From JBBEBE01 sp040882505 (lineage in GTDB: Bacteria; Bacteroidota; Rhodothermia; Balneolales; Balneolaceae): a DNA stretch of 64,000 bases. Position 1 is the stretch's first letter. Each line of letters begins with the position of its first letter. The DNA lies in contig JBBEBE010000006.1 in assembly GCA_040882505.1 (NCBI GenBank), forward strand, positions 69,675-133,674, read 5' to 3'. The notes below the pieces were generated by a model. It searched no databases and was not told where the DNA came from. It saw nothing but the letters and a program-made list of their open reading frames with translations. The position numbers and the translations under genes were made by a program. This document shows positions 54,423 to 61,352 of this stretch, piece after piece.

Positions 54423-54868
54423 GCTGCCGATTTATCATTCGATGAAGGCTTCCAAAGCTGCATGTTTATTTCAGACAAATCTTCATGGGTTCTTGCAACA
54501 TTTGTTCTTTTTCCTACTACTGAGGTTCGAAGTCCACTTTTCTCCACCTCCATCTGAACCTGCGGCACTGGGACTACAAAGAGTTTGACGCCAAGAATAG
54601 CTTCCAGTTTGGAAATGGTGCTAAGCGTTAGGTTCTGTTTCCCTTTTACAATCTTACTGATCTGCTGAGGGGTTACATCCATCGCTTCAGCCAACTCTTT
54701 TTGCTGCATTCCCCTTTCATTCAGAATACTCAAAACGCGTACAGCAATTCGTTGTGATTTTCGTAGCCAACCTTTGTTCTCCCTACGGGAACGTGCTTTT
54801 TTGCTCCATTTCCCATTATCACCTTCGATGGAGTCCCAGAACTTTTTTTTCTTTTCTTTATCATCCAT
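54419..54868 (-). CDS. HigA-like XRE antitoxin with C-terminal extension
   Basis: 149 residues from ATG 54868 (the frame extends to 54925, overlapping the upstream gene). A Lys/Arg-rich N-terminal stretch is followed by an HTH (about 38-95: [37 protein letters not shown]), then a roughly 50-residue tail ending [14 protein letters not shown]. Canonical HigA proteins end soon after the HTH; an extra C-terminal segment is what chaperone-addicted antitoxins use to contact SecB (the ChAD segment). Middle gene of three: toxin-like, antitoxin, SecB-like. It would autoregulate through the palindrome at 55401-55420. Confidence 0.75.
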   Translation of the reverse strand: MDDKEKKKKFWDSIEGDNGKWSKKARSRRENKGWLRKSQRIAVRVLSILNERGMQQKELAEAMDVTPQQISKIVKGKQNLTLSTISKLEAILGVKLFVVPVPQVQMEVEKSGLRTSVVGKRTNVARTHEDLSEINMQLWKPSSNDKSAA

Positions 54869-54878
54869 GGGTATGCCG

Positions 54879-55397
54879 TTATGCCTCCAGATCTTCGATA
54901 TCGCGGTCGTCAAATCCATTCTCAATGAGATAGTCTCTCATTCGTGTTAACCGACGTAATTGATCATTTGTATGCGGTCGATCCTGCATGGTTCGTGTTA
55001 ATTTGATGGCTCCACCTGTTACGATATAGTTGTCCTCATCTACCCGAATGGCATAGACTCGCAACCAACTTCTTCGTAATTCCCCGTAAGCCTTCGATCG
55101 CTGGAACCCTGCTAATCGAAATTGATTGTTTGAGAGGGGTTTAAAAAGAGTTTGAAGTTGTTCGGTATCGTTTTCTACTGTATCCAGGAAACGATCTTCC
55201 AATGCAAGTGCATCTTCAATCGTTCGATTTACAGCTTCCTCTGTTGTGGAGCTTGAAAGATCTTTTTGATGCGCTTGGAAAAACTCGAATAATGCTTCGG
55301 GGTTTGTCCAAACTTCGAACATGTGTTCAAATTCACTAATTCCCTCTTGTTCGTTAAACACGCTAAGCAGACCACCCATGATACGCACTAGCCTCAT
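54879..55397 (-). CDS. Unknown toxin-like protein, first gene of the TAC-type operon
   Basis: 172 residues from ATG 55397, with AGAGG upstream; a TTG at 55406 would add three. I do not recognise a characterised family. The C-terminal half (about 100-165) has RelE/HigB-like phrasing: basic-aromatic [15 protein letters not shown], then a strand [16 protein letters not shown] and a final helix [13 protein letters not shown]. The N-terminal half is acidic and helical ([19 protein letters not shown]). Size and position before an HTH gene fit a toxin. The stop is 10 bases before the antitoxin ATG. Alternative: a non-toxic partner or a sensor of the operon. Confidence 0.6.
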   Translation of the reverse strand: MRLVRIMGGLLSVFNEQEGISEFEHMFEVWTNPEALFEFFQAHQKDLSSSTTEEAVNRTIEDALALEDRFLDTVENDTEQLQTLFKPLSNNQFRLAGFQRSKAYGELRRSWLRVYAIRVDEDNYIVTGGAIKLTRTMQDRPHTNDQLRRLTRMRDYLIENGFDDRDIEDLEA

Positions 55398-55400
55398 TTC

Positions 55401-55420
55401 AATCAACCTCTGGGTTGATT
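55401..55420. promoter_or_regulatory. Palindromic operator overlapping the ribosome site of the TAC-type operon
   Basis: AATCAACC and GGTTGATT form a perfect 8-base inverted repeat around TCTG, ending three bases before the first gene's ATG. On the minus strand the centre contains AGAGG, the likely ribosome site. A repressor there, presumably the HTH antitoxin, would block the leader, much as in hipBST. Confidence 0.65.
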
Positions 55421-55671
55421 TCCGAGTTGCTGTAGAATAGGTGTTTAATTAATTGCAATGAAGAGTCCACTTAAATCGACAAAAAATCGATCGAAACCGG
55501 GCTACAATAGACAGCATATGAGTGTCAATTGAACTGCAGGTTAAATCAATGTAATTCCTTCGACATCAATTCACAAGCGGCTCATCGGTGTTCTGGATCT
55601 AATAAATTATGGTGTTGGAAAGATGAGGGGTTCCAGTTGAATGGGATCAGGGAAGATGTATTTGTCAGATG

Positions 55672-55759
55672 TACCGGCGGCCGGGCTCGAACCGGCACTC
55701 GAGGTTAGCCTCGAATTGGATTTTAAGTCCAACGCGTCTACCAATTCCGCCACGCCGGC
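55672..55759 (-). tRNA. trnL: tRNA-Leu (UAA)
   Basis: 88 nt on the minus strand. Acceptor arms GCCGGCG and CGCCGGT pair throughout (one G-U), discriminator A. The anticodon loop CTTAAAA lies between paired TTGGA and TCCAA, giving anticodon UAA. A long variable arm (TCGAGG...CCTCGA) and a T-loop GGTTCGAGCC mark a class II leucine tRNA. No CCA is encoded. Its 3' end faces the AT-rich TAC-type operon 275 bp away. Confidence 0.93.
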
Positions 55760-55902
55760 ATTTTGAAAGAATCGGGGAGAATATACGAAAAGTCCAGGCA
55801 GTGGACAGACTTGTTAAACAGAATCGGCAGGGTAGAAACTCGGTGACAACCAGACCGAAACGGTTTACAAGCTTCCGGCAGGTTGTTTACTTGTCACAGA
55901 GA

Positions 55903-55923
55903 GGTTTTTTAATCTAAAAAACC
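55903..55923. promoter_or_regulatory. Inverted repeat just upstream of the macrodomain gene
   Basis: GGTTTTTT (55903-55910) and AAAAAACC (55916-55923) are perfect 8-base complements around AATCT, ending one base before the GTG at 55925 and ten before ATG 55934. It may fold in the mRNA leader and restrict ribosome access, or be a terminator of a transcript entering from the left. Confidence 0.5.
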
Positions 55924-55933
55924 CGTGGAAAGC

Positions 55934-56461
55934 ATGGAAAAACAGATATTCGACCTGACGCTGGAACTGAAAAAGGGAGATATCACACGACAGCCTGATA
56001 TTGACGCCATTGTCAACGCGGCCAATGCAGAGCTTCGGATCGGTGGAGGCGTGGCCGGAGCGATTCACCGGAAGGGGGACCCCGAACTTACGAAACTGAC
56101 GCGACCACTGGCACCGATCTCCCCGGGTGAAGCGGTGATCACCGAAGCACCGGGCCTGCCCAACAAACATGTGATCCACTGTCTGGGCCCGGTGTACGGA
56201 CGGGATGAACCGGCCGACCATCTCCTGGCAGACTGTTACAGAAATGCGCTCCGCTTGGCCGATGAATACGAACTGACATCGATCGCCTTTCCCGCCATCT
56301 CCACTGGAGCTTTCGGTTATCCGATGCAGGCGGCAGCCCGGGTGGCTCTGCGAACCGTCAGCCATCAGGCCCCGAACTTGACATCGATCACCCGGGTCCG
56401 ATTTGTACTTTTTGACAACAACGCTTTTGAGATCCACACCGAGGTTCTCAAAGCGCTATGA
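55934..56461 (+). CDS. Macrodomain protein (ADP-ribose-binding, O-acetyl-ADP-ribose deacetylase-like)
   Basis: 175 residues from ATG 55934 (or 178 from GTG 55925). A single macrodomain of the YmdB/MacroD type: GDITRQPDIDAIVNAANAEL, with Asn of NAAN and the Gly-rich loop GGGVAGAIHR, and the phosphate loop AISTGAFGYP. Such proteins bind or hydrolyse ADP-ribose on proteins, nucleic acids or metabolites. It lies just past tRNA-Leu, on the strand opposite to the TAC-type operon, with an aconitase homologue 137 bp downstream. A link with ADP-ribosylation by that operon is not supported by sequence. Confidence 0.9.
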   Translation: MEKQIFDLTLELKKGDITRQPDIDAIVNAANAELRIGGGVAGAIHRKGDPELTKLTRPLAPISPGEAVITEAPGLPNKHVIHCLGPVYGRDEPADHLLADCYRNALRLADEYELTSIAFPAISTGAFGYPMQAAARVALRTVSHQAPNLTSITRVRFVLFDNNAFEIHTEVLKAL

Positions 56462-56597
56462 GTGAAAACGGCCGGTGGGTTGTGCGGGGATTCGGCAACC
56501 GGCGGGAACGAAACCGGCGGCGCAAGCTTTTTGTCTTGTAAGGCGTGCCTGAAAAAGGCTGCCACACGAGAAAGATAACTGAAACGGGGGACTCGCG

Positions 56598-58562
56598 ATG
56601 GCTGAATCACTTAATGTAACGCAAAAACTGATCCGCTCCCATCTTGTCGGCGGCACCATGGAGCCGGGCAAGGAGATCGGTCTCCGGATTGATCAGACGC
56701 TCACGCAGGATGCCACGGGGACGCTTGTGATGCTTGAGCTGGAAGCCATGGGACTGGACCGGGTCAAGACAGAGCTTTCCTGCCAGTATGTGGATCACAA
56801 CCTTCTGCAGACCGATTTCAAAAACGCCGACGACCATCTGTTCCTGAAATCCGCCGCCGATCGTTTTGGGGTCTGGTACAGCCGGCCGGGCAACGGAGTA
56901 AGCCATCCGGTCCACACGGAGCGATTCGCCAAGCCGGGCAAGACAATGGCCGGGTCGGACAGCCATACGCCTGCCACCGGATGCATGGGCATGCTGTGCC
57001 TCGGCGCCGGCGGACTGGATGTTGCCTTCGCTATGGCCGGAGAGCCGCTGTACCTGAAGATGCCGAAGGTGATGGGCGTCAAACTGACCGGTCGCCTTCC
57101 CGACTGGGTCAGCGCCAAGGATGTGGTGCTGGAAATGCTGCGCCGTTACGATGTAAAAGGGGGAGTCGGATATATTCTCGAGTATTACGGACCGGGGCTT
57201 GAGCAGCTGGACACCATGGACCGGCACGTGATCGCCAATATGGGGACGGAATTGGGAGCGACCACCAGTGTATTTCCCTCCGATGAGGAAGTCCGGCGAT
57301 TCATGACCGTGCAGGGACGGGCAGACGAATGGAGCGAACTGAAGGCGGATGAAGGCGCCCGTTACGATGCCCACGAAGAGATTCATCTCGACGTCCTCGT
57401 CCCCATGATCGCCCTGCCGAGCAGCCCGGGGAATGTGGTCCCGGTGGAAGAGGTGGAGGGGGAGGAGATCTACCAGTCCTACATCGGTTCTTCGGCCAAT
57501 CCCGGATTCCGGGATTTCTGGATTTCGTCCCGGATGGTCAAGGGCAGACGAACACATGAGAGCGTCAGCTTCGACATTAATCCGACCTCCCGACAGATCA
57601 TCGAAAACATGGTCCGCAGCGGCGTCATGCTCGATCTGGTCCGGAGTGGCGCCCGGATTCATCAGGCTGGCTGCAACGGATGCATCGGCATGGGCCAGGC
57701 CCCGGCCAGCGGTCGGAACAGCCTGCGCACGGTGCCGCGGAATTTCCCTGATCGCTCCGGTACCAAGGAGGATTCGGTCTACCTGGTGAGCCCCGAAACA
57801 GCGACGGCCTCCGCACTGACCGGAAAAATCACGGATCCCCGGCGTATGGAAGAGCTCTACGGAATGAGCTGGCCGAACTACCGGGAACCGAAGGATTATA
57901 TTGTGAACCGGGAGATGCTGGTGGCACCGCCTCCGGGCAACGGCAAGAAAAAAGAGCTAACCAAGGGGCCCAATATTTCGACTCTTCCCGAGTTCGATGA
58001 ACTGGAGGATTTTGACGTTCCCGTTCTGCTCAAGATGGGTGACAACATCTCCACCGACTCAATCCTGCGTGCTGGTGCCGACGTGCTGCCGTTCCGCAGC
58101 AATATTCCCGAAATCAGCAAATTTTCGTTCTCGGTCATCGATGAGGCGTTTCATGACAAGGCGATGAAAGCAAAAGAGGAGCATGGCGGGCACGTGGTGG
58201 TGGCCGGCGAAAATTACGCTCAGGGCTCCAGCCGTGAGCATGCGTCCATCGCGCCCCGGTTCCTGGGCCAGAGAGCGGCCATCGCCAAATCCTATGCCCG
58301 GATCGGCTGGCAGAACCTGGTGAATTTCGGTATTGCTCCGCTCGAGTTCGAGAATCCCGTGGATTACGAGATGATCGAAGAAGGCGATCGGCTACGCGTC
58401 GAGAACATTCGCGAGCAAGTCCGAAGTGGCTCCCGAATCACGGTCAAAAACCGGACAAAAGGAACTGAATTCCGAACGACCCATACGATGAGCGAACGCC
58501 AGGTGGAGGCGATGCTGGACGGCGGCGTGATCAACAACTTCAGAAAACGGAAAAATTCCTGA
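56598..58562 (+). CDS. Aconitase-family hydratase missing one cluster cysteine
   Basis: 654 residues of the short bacterial aconitase type. Substrate-binding segments are present: GSDSHTPATG, GSSREHASIAP and the C-terminal swivel domain (MGDNISTDSILRAGAD). Two iron-sulfur ligands are seen, Cys359 and Cys362 in AGCNGCIGMGQAP. The first ligand is missing: IGSCTNS reads IGSSANPG here, with Ser299 where Cys is expected. Either another residue (for example Cys129 in TGCMGM) substitutes, or this is a subfamily with a modified cluster or a substrate other than citrate. Calling it the TCA-cycle enzyme outright is therefore not safe. The reading frame is intact. Confidence 0.85.
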   Translation: MAESLNVTQKLIRSHLVGGTMEPGKEIGLRIDQTLTQDATGTLVMLELEAMGLDRVKTELSCQYVDHNLLQTDFKNADDHLFLKSAADRFGVWYSRPGNGVSHPVHTERFAKPGKTMAGSDSHTPATGCMGMLCLGAGGLDVAFAMAGEPLYLKMPKVMGVKLTGRLPDWVSAKDVVLEMLRRYDVKGGVGYILEYYGPGLEQLDTMDRHVIANMGTELGATTSVFPSDEEVRRFMTVQGRADEWSELKADEGARYDAHEEIHLDVLVPMIALPSSPGNVVPVEEVEGEEIYQSYIGSSANPGFRDFWISSRMVKGRRTHESVSFDINPTSRQIIENMVRSGVMLDLVRSGARIHQAGCNGCIGMGQAPASGRNSLRTVPRNFPDRSGTKEDSVYLVSPETATASALTGKITDPRRMEELYGMSWPNYREPKDYIVNREMLVAPPPGNGKKKELTKGPNISTLPEFDELEDFDVPVLLKMGDNISTDSILRAGADVLPFRSNIPEISKFSFSVIDEAFHDKAMKAKEEHGGHVVVAGENYAQGSSREHASIAPRFLGQRAAIAKSYARIGWQNLVNFGIAPLEFENPVDYEMIEEGDRLRVENIREQVRSGSRITVKNRTKGTEFRTTHTMSERQVEAMLDGGVINNFRKRKNS

Positions 58563-58572
58563 AAGTGCCGGG

Positions 58573-58780
58573 TCTCCTCGATTGACTTGTCCAATAGCGC
58601 GCGGATCGTGTCGATGCGCTGCATGGTATTGTCGGCCTTGATCCGGACGGCTTCCAGCATGAAAATGATTCACCGCTCCCACGCCTCTTTCTCGGTGACT
58701 TCGCGGAGCAGGCGGTAGCAACCCGGCTTGCGGCTGATGATATCGTCGGTGATCGTTTCATCCAAGACTTGAAACTCACA
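58573..58780 (-). pseudogene. Remnant of a Fic-family gene
   Basis: Read on the minus strand this decays from a Fic C-terminal region: CYRLLREVTEKEAWER, an in-frame stop (TGA where the intact copy has TGG in WEPW; here W-E-R-stop), then IIFMLEAVRIKADNTMQRIDTIRALL. It matches the intact Fic gene at the right edge of the window, with 12 mismatches over 105 aligned bases (58600-58704 against 63896-64000). Homology ends near 58573, just after the aconitase stop, so the fragment is truncated at both ends. Ends are approximate. Confidence 0.85.
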
Positions 58781-58809
58781 CTTCAATATTCAGCTAAAAA
58801 CATGTAATT

Positions 58810-58824
58810 TCTAGACAGACTAGA
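58810..58824. promoter_or_regulatory. Palindrome upstream of the Phd/VapC operon
   Basis: TCTAG and CTAGA form a perfect inverted repeat around ACAGA, 7 bases before the AGGAGG ribosome site of the antitoxin. Likely the autoregulatory operator of the antitoxin. Confidence 0.5.
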
Positions 58825-58841
58825 TTAAATAGGAGGTGTTT

Positions 58842-59102
58842 ATGATTGCAAAAACCAAAAAGTGGCAATTGCAGGAAGCGAAAAACAGATTTAGTGAAGT
58901 CGTTCGAAAGGCATCCGAAGAGGGTCCTCAAACGGTTACCAAGCATGGAAAAGACAGTGTTGTCGTGCTTTCGGTAGAAGATTATCGAAAACTGGAACAA
59001 CCGAAGACGTCGTTGATCGAGTTTTTCCGATCATCTCCGCTTTCAGGAGTTGAGGTAGACCTGAAGCGAGACAAGTCTCCAGCCCGAAACGTGGAGCTAT
59101 GA
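58842..59102 (+). CDS. Phd/YefM-family antitoxin
   Basis: 86 residues. The N-terminal domain WQLQEAKNRFSEVVRKASEEGPQTVTKHGKDSVVVLSVEDYRKL is the Phd/YefM DNA-binding fold; the C-terminal 30 residues (LIEFFRSSPLSGVEVDLKRDKSPARNVEL) are the toxin-wrapping tail. A perfect AGGAGG lies five bases before ATG 58842. It overlaps the PIN-toxin ATG by four bases. Together they form a type II toxin-antitoxin module. Confidence 0.93.
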   Translation: MIAKTKKWQLQEAKNRFSEVVRKASEEGPQTVTKHGKDSVVVLSVEDYRKLEQPKTSLIEFFRSSPLSGVEVDLKRDKSPARNVEL

Positions 59103-59518
59103 GCTATCTGATAGATACCTGCTGTATTTCGGAATTGGTGAAAAAGAGACCAAATTCAAATGTATTAAAGTGGTTCGCTGAGCGGGACGAACTCTCCATG
59201 TATGTCAGTGTTATCACGTTTGGCGAATTGAGAAAAGGAATCGAAAAATTGCCCAACTCGAAAAAGAAGAATGAGCTGCATCGATGGGTGAAGGAAGAAC
59301 TAACGCATCGATTCAAAAATCGCATCCTCAATATAAATATGGAGGAAGTGAACCGGTGGGGTGAAATTTTGGCTGAAGCGGAAAAAAGAGGGAGCCCACT
59401 TCCAGCCATTGATTCACTCATTGCTGCCACAGCCCGGGTTCATGATCTTTCAATTGTCACAAGGAATACAAAAGACATGGAGGGTTCAGGCGTTGAAGTG
59501 ATCAATCCATGGACCTAA
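59099..59518 (+). CDS. vapC: VapC-like PIN-domain ribonuclease toxin
   Basis: 139 residues. PIN active-site acids are present: Asp6 (LIDTC), Glu43 (TFGEL), Asp105 (PAIDSLIAA) and Asp126, so nuclease activity is expected. VapC toxins usually cleave specific tRNAs or rRNA. The ATG overlaps the antitoxin stop (ATGA). Both genes are AT-rich. The antitoxin is of the Phd/YefM class rather than VapB, a known pairing. Confidence 0.93.
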   Translation: MSYLIDTCCISELVKKRPNSNVLKWFAERDELSMYVSVITFGELRKGIEKLPNSKKKNELHRWVKEELTHRFKNRILNINMEEVNRWGEILAEAEKRGSPLPAIDSLIAATARVHDLSIVTRNTKDMEGSGVEVINPWT

Positions 59519-59585
59519 TGAATCGATCAAAGTCGTCTGTCATAGGTATAAAAAATACCATAACGGATGAACTCAAACCAGTGAG

Positions 59586-59921
59586 ATGGCAAGAACAAAG
59601 ACCAAGAGAACGTGCAAGTTTGGACACACATTCTATAAAAGTTCGGATTGTCCAACCTGCCCGAAATGTGAGAAACTGAAAGAACCAGCACCAGGTTTTT
59701 TGGCTCTGTTGAGCAGTCCTGCAAGAAACGCCTTGCTTCACCACGGAATAGACACGGTCCAAAAACTATCCTCCTATACAGAGAAGGAGATATTGAAACT
59801 GCACGGAATCGGAAAAGCTTCGTTACCCGTCTTTAGAACATCGCTTGAAGAGCATGGATTATCATTCAATAGCAGTGAAGGAGGGGAGTCCAGCAAAGAT
59901 GATGGGAGCCCGATAAGATAA
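59586..59921 (+). CDS. Zinc-ribbon plus RNA polymerase alpha-CTD-like protein
   Basis: 111 residues. The N-terminus is basic and carries C-x3-H and C-x2-C-x2-C motifs (CKFGHTFYKSSDCPTCPKC), a small metal-binding fold. Residues about 36-96 (PGFLALLSSPARNALLHHGIDTVQKLSSYTEKEILKLHGIGKASLPVF) match the helix-hairpin-helix RNAP alpha C-terminal domain. It might bind DNA near promoters or act on polymerase. Reports of similar proteins are annotated only by this domain. It stands between a toxin gene and an Erm methylase; 67 bp after vapC. Confidence 0.8.
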   Translation: MARTKTKRTCKFGHTFYKSSDCPTCPKCEKLKEPAPGFLALLSSPARNALLHHGIDTVQKLSSYTEKEILKLHGIGKASLPVFRTSLEEHGLSFNSSEGGESSKDDGSPIR

Positions 59922-60016
59922 CATCTCCTGCTGACGTGCAGGCGCTATTTGATGAATATCAGAATAGGCAGCTACGCAGCAGGGATGCTATGCCGGGATT
60001 AAACCTTGCCGAACCA

Positions 60017-60820
60017 TTATCGGGGATGGTACTTTTCCGGTACAAGTTCCAGAAGCTCCCTGAAACATGATGCCCATTCATCCGGTGTTAGGCGGGTAAT
60101 CCCTGAATTCGGATTCAAGCCATATTTTTCAACTATATCCCTGACCTGCCTTTTTCTGAATAGCCTTTTCAAAGCCGTTCGGGTACGCATATGAGGCTTT
60201 CTTAAAAAATAGAAAAGAAAGCTCAGATACTTTTCTCGTACAGAGTGCGGCACCTTTGGATATTGTTTCTTCCTGATGTGTACTAACGCTGACATTACAG
60301 TCGGTGGAGGCATAAAGTGATCCGGTGACAGTTCACGAATCAGATTCATGTCAAAATATGAATGATAGAGAATGGTGTAAGGGTTGAACAATTCCGTTGA
60401 AAACAGTTTTTCAGCGGCTTCCAACTGGGTTACCATCGTGCCTCCACCAAATGGATTTGCCTGTTGAAACATCAGGTATTTAAGGATATCCGATGTAATG
60501 GCATAAGGAATATTCGAAACGGTTTTAAAGGGCATACCGGGAAAATCAAAATTTCGAAAATCACAGTTTACCACGTCCACATTTTGGACATCCTTAAATC
60601 GGTTTGAAAGTAGCCTAGCAAGTTCTCTATCCTTTTCGATAGCGATCACTTTATTGCATATCGGTGCCAGTTGTATCGTTAAGTGCCCTTTTCCTGCTCC
60701 GATATCAATTACGGTATCAGTTGAATTGATATCTGCCAAGCGGATGGCATCTGTTATTAGATGATTGTTAATCGTGAAATGTTGTCCAGTAAAGCGTACA
60801 GGAGTCTTTGACTTGCCCAT
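60017..60820 (-). CDS. erm: Erm-family 23S rRNA (adenine-N6) methyltransferase, Erm(F)-like
   Basis: 267 residues. Very close in pattern to Erm(F): PVRFTGQHFTI start, TVIDIGAGKG (SAM site), CDFRNF, NIPYAITSD (103-111, catalytic motif IV), LMPPPTVMSAL-like FMPPPTV, and EKYHPR end. Such enzymes dimethylate A2058 of 23S rRNA and give macrolide, lincosamide and streptogramin B resistance. KsgA-type housekeeping enzymes lack the TGQHF and PEKYHP ends. The gene is AT-rich and lies among toxin-antitoxin and pseudogene remains, so it was probably acquired. Whether it confers resistance here is not known. Confidence 0.92.
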   Translation of the reverse strand: MGKSKTPVRFTGQHFTINNHLITDAIRLADINSTDTVIDIGAGKGHLTIQLAPICNKVIAIEKDRELARLLSNRFKDVQNVDVVNCDFRNFDFPGMPFKTVSNIPYAITSDILKYLMFQQANPFGGGTMVTQLEAAEKLFSTELFNPYTILYHSYFDMNLIRELSPDHFMPPPTVMSALVHIRKKQYPKVPHSVREKYLSFLFYFLRKPHMRTRTALKRLFRKRQVRDIVEKYGLNPNSGITRLTPDEWASCFRELLELVPEKYHPR

Positions 60821-61352
60821 GAACCCTTTTCTTTGAGATGAATGCTTCTGTTCTGATCACGGGGAAGTGACAAGACAGCATTCATCCCGCTGAAAAAAGA
60901 GCGGGTTACATACGTATTCCTGGATTCAACACAATTCTACAACACCTGACATAAAGCAGAGTGGAATGAAGTGAAAACCTGGCAATAGGATTGGCTGTCT
61001 GTCACTCAGACAGAAATCCAGGGCTTCATATAGTAATTGTAGGTATTGTATATCATTACGACTTGATTGTTGACTGAATCAAAGCATATGATATTCAAAT
61101 ACCAGACTGATTTCAAATGGTATTCTTCGTAGACAATAAGTGGCCTCCCAAGCTTTAAGGTGGTGATTCTGCTTTTGTCAAAATCATGTAAAGAATTCAG
61201 TGTTTCGCAGCATAGAAACTGAAGTCAACGATATCTCAACCGCTCCAGTCGTTTAATACCAAACGAAATTGCAATCTGCTCCAATCTACTCCATATTACT
61301 CCGGTGTATGTCAATCTATACCAGGTTGTAACCATTTATTCCGGATTCTTCC
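60821..61352. other. Intergenic region between erm and the DUF4236 gene
   Basis: 532 bp. It holds the erm leader structures (separate entry), and a hairpin CTGTCTG (60995-61001) with CAGACAG (61007-61013) around TCACT, extendable outward by GGATT/AATCC. The last 100 bp before 61353 contain loose repeats of a CTCCA/TACTCC type. I see no gene in it; low-complexity AT-rich text elsewhere. Confidence 0.5.
60837..60905 (-). promoter_or_regulatory. erm leader hairpins
   Basis: GATGAATGCT (60837-60846) and AGCATTCATC (60877-60886) are perfect 10-base complements, with further imperfect pairing inside. Next to them CCCGCT (60886-60891) and AGCGGG (60900-60905) form a second stem. On the minus strand a 42-codon open frame (60885 down to 60757) begins inside the first stem and runs out of frame past the erm ATG. 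Erm genes in other bacteria are often controlled by leader attenuation; whether this one is remains open. Confidence 0.5.

Noticed and set aside
54879..55397. Calling the TAC-type first gene an ADP-ribosyltransferase like CmdT because a macrodomain gene is nearby
   Set aside because: I see no ART signature residues in it, and the macrodomain gene is on the other strand beyond a tRNA.
60757..60885. 42-codon leader frame of erm as a true gene
   Set aside because: It overlaps erm out of frame and has no ribosome site I can see. Kept only as part of the leader hairpin entry.
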